DNA of 12,224 nt, from NCBI GenBank assembly GCA_937943605.1, contig CALEAW010000023.1, positions 1-12,224 on the forward strand, given 5' to 3'. Under the pieces are notes generated by a model. The model had not been told where the DNA came from. It made no database searches and saw nothing but the letters and a program-made list of their open reading frames with translations. Positions 1 to 6,975 of the stretch are shown here, in pieces. The translations under genes were made by a program, and so were the position numbers. Position 1 is the stretch's first letter. The number at the start of each line of letters is the position of its first letter. This DNA comes from an uncultured Sutterella sp. (GTDB lineage: Bacteria; Pseudomonadota; Gammaproteobacteria; Burkholderiales; Burkholderiaceae_F).

Positions 1-55
1 AAAAAAAGGGGGTGTTGCAAAGTTCAGGAGAACCTGACTTTTGCAACACCCCCTT
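1..55 (-). terminator. Rho-independent terminator of the 2-oxoacid oxidoreductase operon
   Basis: Positions 6-21 pair perfectly with 40-55 (16 bp). After two weak positions, 24-28 pair with 33-37 (5 bp), leaving the four-base loop 29-32. Read on the minus strand, the GC-rich stem is followed at once by seven T (the A-run at 1-7). This is the classical intrinsic terminator layout. It lies 50 bases past the stop of the flavoprotein gene ending at 106. The stem is much longer than most terminators and its sequence recurs at the right end of the window, so a repeat element may have been adopted as the terminator. Confidence 0.8.
5..55 (+). repeat. Left copy of a GGGTGTTGCAAAG-type repeat, complete palindrome
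   Basis: The arm at 5-28 matches 12142-12164 in the same orientation, except for one missing G and one T-to-A change. This left copy has a full second arm and so forms a long hairpin; the right copy has only a partial second arm. The TGTTGCAAA core recalls the terminal repeats of some insertion sequences (IS26 ends in GGCACTGTTGCAAA), but no transposase is visible here. It could be a MITE-like or intergenic palindromic element. Confidence 0.6.
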
Positions 56-105
56 CTATTCAAACATAGCTGAAAGCTAAAGTTGAAGGGCTTAAAATCA
101 ACTCT

Positions 106-1737
106 TTAAATCGACTCAGATACCATATCAATCGCCCCACAAGGACATTCATTCGCGCAAATGCCACAACCCTTGCAGTATTCGTAATTGATTCTGAACT
201 TCTTACCAGGTCCTAACTTAATAATTGCATTATCTGGACAAACACCATAACAGTTGTCACACTCAAAGCAATTGCCGCAGGACATGCATCGGCGAGCCTC
301 AAACAGCGCATTATCCTCCGTTAAGCCTTGAACAACCTCATCAAACGTCGTCTGTCGACGAATAATGTCAAGTTGTGGGCGAACTAATTTTGGAGCATCT
401 GCGTAGTACCAAGTATTGAGACGTGCATAGGTCGCTGGTTGCATTGGTTCTTTCGCCACGTGTGCTTCGCCGCGTAACCAAGCATCAATCTGGCGTGCGG
501 CACGCTTACCGTGACCAATGGCAACGGTGACATTACGATCACCAGGCACCATATCACCACCGGCAAAAATACCCGGACACCCCGTCATAAAGCCAGCATC
601 AACCTCAACAGAGCCATCCTTCATAACCAACCCCTTAATTCCTTCAAGAAATTTCAAGTTAGTTTCCTGACCTAAGGCTAAGACCACACTGTCAGCAGTC
701 ACTGTCTCAAACTCACCAGTTGCCTGCAGTTGACCATTTTCATCTAAGGCCATCTTTTCAATTCTGATCTCCCCTTCATCAGCATGGGCAATCGTTGATA
801 GCCACTTCATCGATACACCTTCTTCGATGGCCTCTTCGATTTCAAATTGATGTGCAGGTGCTCGGTCACGGGTACGACGATACACAACTAAAGGCTCAGC
901 CCCTAAACGACGAGCTGTACGCGCGACGTCAATAGCAGTATTACCACCGCCATAAACAACAACACGACGCCCTAACATCGGTTGCTCTTCACCTTCCATC
1001 GAACGCAACACTGAAACGGCATCAAGAACATGAGCCGCATCACCCGCGGGGATATAGGCGCGCCTAGCCAAGCTAGCACCAACACCAAGAAATACCGCAT
1101 CAAAGTGACCGTCGCTCATTTCGGCTGCGAGATCTTTCACCTCGCAAGCCAACTCGATCGTGACACCTAAAGCCTTAATACGTTCAATTTCTCGATCTAA
1201 TACTTCTCTTGGTAAACGATACTTAGGGATGCCATAACGCATCATGCCACCTGCTGCCTCAGCACCCTCTTTCACGCACACCGTATGCCCCATGCGAGCA
1301 AGATGATAAGCCGCAGAAAGCCCAGCAGGCCCCGCACCAACAATCAATACGCGCTTACCCGTTGTCTGAGCTGGCTTTTCAAACTGCCAACCTTTCTCAA
1401 GAGCATAGTCACCTAAAAAGCGTTCAACTGCATTAATACCAACAGACTCATCTAACTGTCCGCGGTTACAAGCTGATTCGCACGTATGGTAACAAACTCG
1501 CCCCATACAAGCAGGAAACGGATTATCTTCAACAATTTTCTGCCAAGCCGCCTGATAATCCCCACTTTCAGCATGGTACAACCACGCCTGGCACTGCTCC
1601 CCGGCAGGACATTTTGCATTGCAGGGTGGCAATCGATTGACATAGACGGGCCTTAGAGTACGCCACGTACCTGTACGATTGGCTAAAGATGAACCGACAT
1701 CAAGCGTAATCGCAAAAGGTTTGCTGCTCACTGACAT
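106..1737 (-). CDS. GltD-like NAD(P)/FAD oxidoreductase with C-terminal two-cluster ferredoxin, 2-oxoacid oxidoreductase electron-transfer subunit
   Basis: 543 residues, fourth gene of the operon, 12 bases after the beta subunit. The N-terminus has the GltD-type Fe-S cysteines (C39, C43, C49, C77, C82, C86, C90). The FAD site GAGPAGL is at 134-140, the NAD(P) site GGGNTA at 263-268, and the second flavin motif GGD at 393-395. The C-terminus has two ferredoxin motifs, C490-C493-C496-C500-P and C521-C524-C527-C531-P, plus an extra C484/C487 pair. GltD proteins lack this tail, so it probably replaces a separate PorD (delta) ferredoxin subunit. Expected role: cytoplasmic transfer of electrons between the oxidoreductase and NAD(P). 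Comparable flavoproteins accompany KorAB and phenylglyoxylate oxidoreductases in betaproteobacteria. AGGAG directly abuts this ATG; a GTG six bases downstream (1731) is better spaced and may be the true start. Confidence 0.85.
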   Translation of the reverse strand: MSVSSKPFAITLDVGSSLANRTGTWRTLRPVYVNRLPPCNAKCPAGEQCQAWLYHAESGDYQAAWQKIVEDNPFPACMGRVCYHTCESACNRGQLDESVGINAVERFLGDYALEKGWQFEKPAQTTGKRVLIVGAGPAGLSAAYHLARMGHTVCVKEGAEAAGGMMRYGIPKYRLPREVLDREIERIKALGVTIELACEVKDLAAEMSDGHFDAVFLGVGASLARRAYIPAGDAAHVLDAVSVLRSMEGEEQPMLGRRVVVYGGGNTAIDVARTARRLGAEPLVVYRRTRDRAPAHQFEIEEAIEEGVSMKWLSTIAHADEGEIRIEKMALDENGQLQATGEFETVTADSVVLALGQETNLKFLEGIKGLVMKDGSVEVDAGFMTGCPGIFAGGDMVPGDRNVTVAIGHGKRAARQIDAWLRGEAHVAKEPMQPATYARLNTWYYADAPKLVRPQLDIIRRQTTFDEVVQGLTEDNALFEARRCMSCGNCFECDNCYGVCPDNAIIKLGPGKKFRINYEYCKGCGICANECPCGAIDMVSESI

Positions 1738-1749
1738 CTCCTGAATTGA

Positions 1750-2808
1750 TTAAAACTGATGGGCGCGTTCATCGCCCTGAACTGCTGTTGGATGGGCATC
1801 CACCTCTTCGTCATCCAACAAACCGTAATCACGAATATTTCGGTCTGCCATCGCTTGAATTCGGGCAATCACCTCTGGATTCGCAGCCTTTCCAAACAAA
1901 TGGGCAAAACGCTTCTGCGGTTTTAAATAACTCTCAACAGGTTCCTGGCGACGAATTTTATTAACATTAGTCACCACACCATATTCAGCCTCAAACACAG
2001 GAAAAATTCCTGTTTGCTGTGCCAATCGAGCCATTTGAATGGTCAAGCCAGAGGCATGCCCCCAACCAAGTGGGCATGGAACCAAAATATGGATATAACG
2101 AGCCCCCTTCATGCTCATGGCCTTGATCACCTTACGTTCAAGATCACGAAGGTCTGCAACGGTTGCAGTCGCAACGTATGGAATACCGTGGGCCATTGCA
2201 ATTAAAGGCACATCCTTACCTTGTCCCCAAGCATTCCCTGGCTCATCACCAACAATCTGCGTGGTTGCAGTTCTAGCAGCAGGTGGTGTCGCCGACGAAC
2301 GCTGAACCCCAGTGTTCATATAAGCTTCGTTGTCATAGCAGATATACAACACATCATCATTACGTTCAAACATCCCGGACAAGCAACCAAAACCAATGTC
2401 CGTCGTTCCACCATCACCCCCCATTGCAATAACACGGGTAGGTGTTGTACCTGCTTTTTTGGCACGCACCTTAAAAGCTGCCGCCATCCCAGTAGCAACA
2501 GCAGCCGTATTGCCAAAAAGAGAATGGAACCATGGCAACTGCCAACTAGTTTCAGGATATGGCGTAGAAAAGACTTCTAAACAACCCGTCGCATTCGCCG
2601 CTGCCACATTTCCATTCGCTGCGCGCATAGCAGCATCGACAGCATAACGAGCACCTAAAGCTTCTCCACACCCCTGACAAGCACGATGACCCGATGTCAA
2701 AGCATTGATACGCTCCATCGATGCCTGACCTGATCTTTCATTAGGTGCCAATAAACGATTCCCAACAGTAAAAGTCCCCGTTTGGTAAAAATGCACTACT
2801 TCTGACAT
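1750..2808 (-). CDS. porB: 2-oxoacid:acceptor oxidoreductase, beta subunit (thiamine diphosphate binding; pyruvate likely)
   Basis: 352 residues. The ThDP/Mg motif is clear: GGDGGTTDIG around 130-139, then NEAYMNTG at 160-167. Cysteines C44, C47, C76 and C245 are placed as the four ligands of the PorB 4Fe-4S cluster (CxxC near the N-terminus, one before and one after the ThDP domain). With the alpha subunit it forms the active site that decarboxylates a 2-oxoacid and makes an acyl-CoA, passing electrons to the clusters. The start follows the alpha stop by five bases. Its Shine-Dalgarno sequence, GGAGG, is formed by the last codons of the alpha gene, implying coupled translation. Pyruvate is the default guess; 2-oxoglutarate or another 2-oxoacid cannot be excluded from sequence alone. 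Confidence 0.88.
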   Translation of the reverse strand: MSEVVHFYQTGTFTVGNRLLAPNERSGQASMERINALTSGHRACQGCGEALGARYAVDAAMRAANGNVAAANATGCLEVFSTPYPETSWQLPWFHSLFGNTAAVATGMAAAFKVRAKKAGTTPTRVIAMGGDGGTTDIGFGCLSGMFERNDDVLYICYDNEAYMNTGVQRSSATPPAARTATTQIVGDEPGNAWGQGKDVPLIAMAHGIPYVATATVADLRDLERKVIKAMSMKGARYIHILVPCPLGWGHASGLTIQMARLAQQTGIFPVFEAEYGVVTNVNKIRRQEPVESYLKPQKRFAHLFGKAANPEVIARIQAMADRNIRDYGLLDDEEVDAHPTAVQGDERAHQF

Positions 2809-2813
2809 GGTTC

Positions 2814-4079
2814 TTATACCTCCTCACCACGGAGAATCTTTCTAGCGTTAACATCCTTGTTCAACGCTTCAGGCACAGGACCAATATGGCGTTCCATGGC
2901 TTCTCTAGCAATCTGTCGGTCAACTAACTCTTGATCCAAATCCAAAAAGACTGTTTCATCTAATAGCGTACCTTGTACAGCCTTTTCAAATACCGTGCGT
3001 AAACTTTGCTTTGTTACAGCACGACCACCTAAGCCAGCAATCACTGAACGTAGCTCAACATCTGTCTTTCTCAACGCCTTCAAAACATCTAAATAAAGCG
3101 CACCGCCACTACCCGCACTAACCATGCGTTCCAAAACGATCGCCGTTTTCACATGTTGAAGTGCCGCTTTGACTTCCTCTGTTGGGAAAGGACGGTAGCA
3201 CTTTAAGCCAACAACCCCGATCTTCACGCCCGCATCGCGCATCTCGTCTACGGTGTCCTTAATCGTTCCAAGAATGGATCCCATAGCAAAGACACACACC
3301 TCAGCATCATCCATTCGATAAGAACTCAACAGGCCACCAGACAATCGGCCAAATTGTTCTTCAAAGTCACGTGCTGTTTTTTCAATCACGGGCATAGCAT
3401 CCATCATGCGACGATGAGCTAACCAGCGCACTTCAGTGAATGCCTCTGGCCCAACCATGGCACCAATAGAGTATGGATTTTTAGGATCTAGAACTTGTCT
3501 TGGTACATATGGCGGTAAAAAAGCATCTACTTCATCTTGCGTTGGGATATCCATACGCTCAAAAGCATGAGTCAACACAAAACCATCCATACAAACCATA
3601 ACTGGCAAAGATATTTCTTCAGCGATACGGAAAGCCTGGATATGTAAATCAACCGCTTCTTGATTGGTTTCGGCAAAAAGTTGAATCCAACCACAATCTC
3701 TCTGACTCATCGAATCAGAATGATCATTCCAAATATTGATAGGTGCACCAATCGCACGATTAGCCACCGTCATAACAATAGGTAACCCTAAACCGGATGC
3801 GTTATAAACTGCCTCCACCATAAACAGCAACCCTTGAGAGGCAGTTGCCGTATAAGCGCGAGCCCCTGCAACAGAGGCACCAATCGCCACAGAAATTGCA
3901 GCGAATTCACTTTCTACGTTGATATACTCACAATCTTGAAGCGTACCCTTACGGCATAAAGCACCTAATGCTTCCACGATATGAGTTTGCGGAGAAATCG
4001 GATAAGCACAGACGACCTCAGGGCGACAAAGAGCCACTGCCTGTGCAACACCCTGACTACCCTCGAGTTGCTTAAGCAT
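2814..4079 (-). CDS. porA: 2-oxoacid:acceptor oxidoreductase, alpha subunit (pyruvate likely)
   Basis: 421 residues from the ATG at 4079. The N-terminal pyrimidine-binding domain carries YPISPQTH at 26-33, the family motif usually written YPITPST. NVESEFAA follows at about 54-61, containing the conserved glutamate expected to activate ThDP, then TATASQGL and the IWNDHSDSMSQRDCGW segment. The C-terminal PFOR_II-type domain runs from roughly 255 to 350. I chose ATG 4079 because GGAGG at 4085-4089 sits five bases upstream. A GTG at 4085 is in frame but overlaps that ribosome site. The gene overlaps the end of the gamma gene by eight bases, so translation is probably coupled. It pairs with the beta subunit in the catalytic core. 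Confidence 0.88.
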   Translation of the reverse strand: MLKQLEGSQGVAQAVALCRPEVVCAYPISPQTHIVEALGALCRKGTLQDCEYINVESEFAAISVAIGASVAGARAYTATASQGLLFMVEAVYNASGLGLPIVMTVANRAIGAPINIWNDHSDSMSQRDCGWIQLFAETNQEAVDLHIQAFRIAEEISLPVMVCMDGFVLTHAFERMDIPTQDEVDAFLPPYVPRQVLDPKNPYSIGAMVGPEAFTEVRWLAHRRMMDAMPVIEKTARDFEEQFGRLSGGLLSSYRMDDAEVCVFAMGSILGTIKDTVDEMRDAGVKIGVVGLKCYRPFPTEEVKAALQHVKTAIVLERMVSAGSGGALYLDVLKALRKTDVELRSVIAGLGGRAVTKQSLRTVFEKAVQGTLLDETVFLDLDQELVDRQIAREAMERHIGPVPEALNKDVNARKILRGEEV

Positions 4080-4674
4080 GAACACCTCCGATCATAGAGA
4101 GAACTGATTCATAAGCCAACGTGGCAACTTCCGCATTTGCTTGAGCAATACGACCCTTAAACTTTTCGTTGTACGCAGCTATAACACTATCCAACTTCAT
4201 CGATCCCGTCATAGCTGCCATCCCAGCTAACATACCTGCTCCAGGCAAAGGGCGACCAATTTTTTCCATAGCAAAACGCGTCGCTGGCACACATAAAACA
4301 TGACCTTTCGGCAAGCGTGCTTCTAGCTCTTGTAAACCTAACTCCTGAACCGTCGAACCAGAATTTATCAGAACATAACCATTAGGACGCAAGCCTTTAA
4401 ATACATCCACGCTATCCAAAAGAGTTCTATCCTGCACTAAGACAACATTAGGCTCTAAAACAGGCTCTCTTAAGCGGATTTCTTTGGAGTCCAATCGTGC
4501 AAACGCCACCACGGGCGCCCCCGTACGCTCAGACCCGAAGCTTGGAAATGCTTGAGCGTAATGTCCCTCCATAAATCCTGCCAATGCCAACATTTCTGCC
4601 GCGGTTACGACACCTTGTCCGCCACGACCATGAATGCGAATTTGGAACACGCTAGTCCCCCTGTAAAAAGTCAT
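4072..4674 (-). CDS. porG: 2-oxoacid:acceptor oxidoreductase, gamma subunit
   Basis: About 200 residues, first gene of the operon. The hallmark IRIHGRGGQGVVTAAE lies near the N-terminus, followed by AFPSFGSERTGAPV, both typical of the POR gamma family. This domain holds the oxidoreductase complex together and probably contributes to CoA handling. The start is ambiguous. ATG 4680 abuts AGGAG with no spacer. ATG 4674 has AGGAG six bases upstream and is used here. A GTG at 4650 has AGGGGG six bases upstream and would give the VFQIRIHGRGG start usual for homologues. The stop overlaps the alpha start. The gene order gamma-alpha-beta, with no separate delta gene, matches the ferredoxin domain being carried by the last protein of the operon. 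Confidence 0.87.
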   Translation of the reverse strand: MTFYRGTSVFQIRIHGRGGQGVVTAAEMLALAGFMEGHYAQAFPSFGSERTGAPVVAFARLDSKEIRLREPVLEPNVVLVQDRTLLDSVDVFKGLRPNGYVLINSGSTVQELGLQELEARLPKGHVLCVPATRFAMEKIGRPLPGAGMLAGMAAMTGSMKLDSVIAAYNEKFKGRIAQANAEVATLAYESVLSMIGGVHA

Positions 4675-4783
4675 CGTCATCTCCTATCGCTGAAACAGCC
4701 TATTAGAGATGTCGCTCGTTTGGATCCCGATCGTCAATTATTAAGCCGGTTCCTATCTCAAAAGACCCCTAACTCTACCAAGA

Positions 4784-4812
4784 TTGACACGAGAATAATC
4801 AATAATTATGTT
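4784..4812 (+). promoter_or_regulatory. Sigma-70-type promoter for the DUF3455 lipoprotein gene, with overlapping inverted repeat
   Basis: A perfect -35 TTGACA at 4784-4789 is followed after 17 bases by TATGTT (4807-4812), matching four of six -10 positions. A 6-9-6 inverted repeat, AATCAA...TTGATT at 4797-4817, covers the -10 and could be an operator. The transcript would start near 4819, giving a leader of about 84 bases before ATG 4903. The divergent oxidoreductase operon starts about 100 bases away on the other strand, but I found no convincing minus-strand promoter between 4681 and 4830. Confidence 0.5.
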
Positions 4813-4902
4813 TGATTGTATTAGCGAGTGAGACCTATCGTCTGTACTTTTTATGCTAATCCTCACGTCTATTATTCAACAGTAGCCATCCTAACCATAA
4901 GT

Positions 4903-5412
4903 ATGCTTACTTTCCGTCCTCTAGTAGCCTGTGCCATAGTTTTTTTGACAAGCTGTACTTTTCTACCCACTACTTCGTCATTAGGACAGAATGACTGGCG
5001 ATCTCCCCTTGAAGGTCGAAAATTAATAATGAAACAAACTGTCAAAGGGCATATGACTTTTGTTTGTTCGTATGACCAACAAGGCTTCTATTGGAAGTTT
5101 GCACATCCTTCTGGAACCCTCTTCAAAGGATCCAAAAAAGTCGGAACGCTTAATCCTGACTGGAGCATCACTTCTATACAGCAACAAAACTTAAAAATGC
5201 GGCTCATCGCAAGTGGGCCTATTGAGAGAACTTTCGATTTACGAGATGCACTTTTTCAAGTTGAATCCCACAAAAATGGACCATACGCCAACGTGCGCTA
5301 CATCGAACGTACACAATCTCGCGGTGGTATGCCTCTCACAAAATGCTCAGCTTCGCAACAAGGACAAACCTTAAAGAGACCGTTTGAAGCCCAATACATT
5401 TTTTGGCGCTAA
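4903..5412 (+). CDS. DUF3455-family outer-membrane or periplasmic lipoprotein
   Basis: 169 residues from ATG 4903. The N-terminus is a short lipoprotein signal: MLTFR, a hydrophobic stretch, then the lipobox LTSC with C18 as the predicted lipidated cysteine. The mature part shows the DUF3455 pattern as I remember it: a strand with a cysteine (C55, in FVCSYD), then WKFAHPSGTLF and KKVG, and near the end VRYIERTQSRGG, C148 and a final aromatic AQYIFWR. C55 and C148 may form a disulfide. An in-frame GTG at 4828 would add 25 residues ahead of the signal and lies almost at the predicted transcription start, so it is less likely. No good ribosome site precedes ATG 4903. Function is unknown; it appears to have its own promoter, facing away from the oxidoreductase operon. 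Confidence 0.68.
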   Translation: MLTFRPLVACAIVFLTSCTFLPTTSSLGQNDWRSPLEGRKLIMKQTVKGHMTFVCSYDQQGFYWKFAHPSGTLFKGSKKVGTLNPDWSITSIQQQNLKMRLIASGPIERTFDLRDALFQVESHKNGPYANVRYIERTQSRGGMPLTKCSASQQGQTLKRPFEAQYIFWR

Positions 5413-5475
5413 CTCTTTACTTGAGAATACAATGACTTAATTTCGTCAAAAACACATCTTTTCGTCGATATTTTT

Positions 5476-5484
5476 TGCTAAAAT
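5476..5484 (+). promoter_or_regulatory. Extended -10 promoter element before the DUF1801 gene
   Basis: TGCTAAAAT at 5476-5484 gives the extended -10 TGN plus TAAAAT (five of six). No recognisable -35 lies 16-18 bases upstream, as expected for an extended -10 promoter. It is 39 bases before the start codon, in the 111-base gap after the lipoprotein gene. That gap shows no obvious terminator. Confidence 0.4.
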
Positions 5485-5523
5485 TAACAGTCTTTACTAC
5501 TAAATTAATCGGAGAAGCTATTC

Positions 5524-6000
5524 ATGGTTCCTGCCGCTACGACGGTCGGAGGCTATCTGCAAAGCCTTCCTAACGATCGACGCGTTGCTATGGCGCGAGT
5601 CTGCAGCATGATCCGCCGCTCTGCCCGTGGCGTTCGCGAAAGTATGCGCTTCGGTCTTGCTTTTTATGAGCTCGACGGTCCCATTTTTGCTGTTGAATCT
5701 CATGAGAAGTCACTCATTCTGTACTTAGCAGAAAAAAGTGTGATTGACGATTTTGAAGGAAAGATCAAACATATCAATCCTGATCGTTGCTGTATCGAAT
5801 TTCCAGATCTCAACTGCCTTCCGCTAGACGTTGTTGAAAAAGTTGTTCGCGCTTCCCTTGCGAGTCGACGAGCCAGAAAAGGACAGGAGATGCCCACACA
5901 GGCAGATCTTGTTACGTTATGGGGCATTAGTGAAAAGGATGCTGAAGCAGCACCCCCTATTGTGCGGATTACGATTCCTCGAGAAGAAGATCAACAATAA
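5524..6000 (+). CDS. DUF1801 domain-containing protein
   Basis: 158 residues, no signal peptide or membrane segment, so cytoplasmic. The pattern VGGYLQSLPNDRR, then a helix, then ESMRFGLAFYELDGPIFAVESHEKSLILYL fits DUF1801, a small fold related to the YdhG type whose members have no firmly assigned reaction. The family core spans roughly residues 8-115; the last 40 residues are charged and less family-like. GGAG lies nine bases before the ATG. The gene ends 24 bases before a strong terminator. Its neighbours say little about function; it is probably a single-gene unit or reads through from the lipoprotein gene. Confidence 0.7.
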   Translation: MVPAATTVGGYLQSLPNDRRVAMARVCSMIRRSARGVRESMRFGLAFYELDGPIFAVESHEKSLILYLAEKSVIDDFEGKIKHINPDRCCIEFPDLNCLPLDVVEKVVRASLASRRARKGQEMPTQADLVTLWGISEKDAEAAPPIVRITIPREEDQQ

Positions 6001-6024
6001 AACATCGATATCTATTTTGTTGAT

Positions 6025-6053
6025 AAAAAAGCACGCCTTCGCGTGCTTTTTTT
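6025..6053. terminator. Bidirectional rho-independent terminator between convergent genes
   Basis: GCACGC (6031-6036), loop CTTC, GCGTGC (6041-6046), flanked by six A upstream and seven T downstream. It therefore works on both strands, ending the DUF1801 gene (stop at 6000) and the minus-strand hydrolase gene (stop at 6059). Confidence 0.9.
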
Positions 6054-6058
6054 GTTGA

Positions 6059-6964
6059 TCATTCAAATTCTCTGCGAATCCAAACCTCTATGTAATGACT
6101 TACTTCTTGCGGACATTCTGTTAGTGGCCAATGAAAACAACTTACGACGCAAAAGGCACCATTCTCCAATCCCTTAATCCAGCTTTGCATTTTATCTGCT
6201 GAAGTGAATGTTCCATTTGAGGCACCAATCACCAAAACAGGCTGTTTAAATCTTTCAAAATGAGGTGTATCTCTAGACACCTCTAGTAAGTCTCTAACGT
6301 AATGAGCTGTATGAATATGCTCAAGATCTTTTAACGGAGATGAATATTCCTTGATAAACGCTTGTAGTTCATCACCTCCTTTAGACAACATCTCTCTGGC
6401 ATGTTGGTCATGTTGACGAAGACTGTAATGAGGTAGCCTGCGTTCAAAGCCCATGGCATTACCTAACCTTGCCAAAAACTCTACCCCTAACAGAATCCAT
6501 CGTTTCTTTTTTTGTGCTCTCACCGAAGGCATTAATGCCTGAGTCACCAACGGATCTAACAATACAACCCCTGCCACTCGGTCTGGGTATAACACTGCTG
6601 TTTGCATAGCAATTTGTGCACCTAAGCTATGCCCTATCAGAATCGCCTTAGTCACCCCAACATCATCTAGGACAGACACAATATCCGACGCATGTTGCTC
6701 TAACGTCGCTTTAACCTTAGAATCGCTCGCACCATGTCCGCGTAAATCTAAACGAAGAAGCTGCCATTTCTTTCGTAATTCTGTATTTTCAGTGAATTCC
6801 TCCCAACGACTCGCATTAGAACCAACCCCATGAATTAAAACAATCGTCCCACACGTTGTTGATTCTGTCGTCTGCGCTATGGCATAGCTTATGTTTCCAT
6901 TTGGGAGACTAAGGTGATATCTAGATTCACCAGCCACCAAATCAAACAACAAATCTGTACGCAT
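6059..6964 (-). CDS. Alpha/beta fold hydrolase
   Basis: 301 residues from ATG 6964. IVLIHGVGSNASRW holds the HG oxyanion-hole motif (H45-G46). LDLRGHGASD follows, then the nucleophile elbow GHSLG at 111-115 with S113, and a late histidine H278 in CFHWP. Where family members usually carry the catalytic Asp after the penultimate strand (GxxD), this protein has GASN with N250; another acid, such as D137 in LLDP, might serve instead. A charged lid region lies at about 148-230. No signal peptide is seen, so it is probably cytoplasmic. The substrate cannot be named. ATG 6964 was chosen because AGGTGA, overlapping the regulator's stop codon, lies about seven bases upstream; an in-frame GTG at 7003 overlaps the regulator gene. 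It should be co-transcribed with the regulator. Confidence 0.82.
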   Translation of the reverse strand: MRTDLLFDLVAGESRYHLSLPNGNISYAIAQTTESTTCGTIVLIHGVGSNASRWEEFTENTELRKKWQLLRLDLRGHGASDSKVKATLEQHASDIVSVLDDVGVTKAILIGHSLGAQIAMQTAVLYPDRVAGVVLLDPLVTQALMPSVRAQKKKRWILLGVEFLARLGNAMGFERRLPHYSLRQHDQHAREMLSKGGDELQAFIKEYSSPLKDLEHIHTAHYVRDLLEVSRDTPHFERFKQPVLVIGASNGTFTSADKMQSWIKGLENGAFCVVSCFHWPLTECPQEVSHYIEVWIRREFE

Positions 6965-6975
6965 TTTTATTTCAC

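Noticed and set aside
1730..1737. ACTGACAT at the start of the flavoprotein gene, identical to the cyd operator half-site
   Set aside because: It is simply the reverse complement of the start codons ATG-TCA-GT and stands alone without a partner half-site, so chance is the simpler explanation.
1746..2647. Several open frames antisense to the beta-subunit gene
   Set aside because: They overlap a gene with clear family motifs, have no family-like motifs of their own, and are explained by codon composition of the opposite strand.
4797..4817. FNR-like site near the lipoprotein promoter (ATCAA and TTGAT words)
   Set aside because: The half-sites are in the wrong order and spacing (N9 or more instead of TTGAT-N4-ATCAA).
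4681..4830. Possible minus-strand promoter for the oxidoreductase operon (TTGACG, TAATAA, TAATAG boxes)
   Set aside because: No pair of boxes has a 16-18 base spacing with reasonable matches; the promoter must be here, but I cannot place it.
4828..4902. N-terminal extension of the lipoprotein gene from a GTG at 4828
   Set aside because: It would bury the lipoprotein signal and lies only about 9 bases from the predicted transcription start.
5441..5466. Direct repeat TTTCGTC (5441-5447 and 5460-5466), with TTTCGTCAA also at 8258-8266 upstream of cydP
   Set aside because: Short AT-rich words at different distances and contexts; no symmetry or consistent spacing to a promoter.
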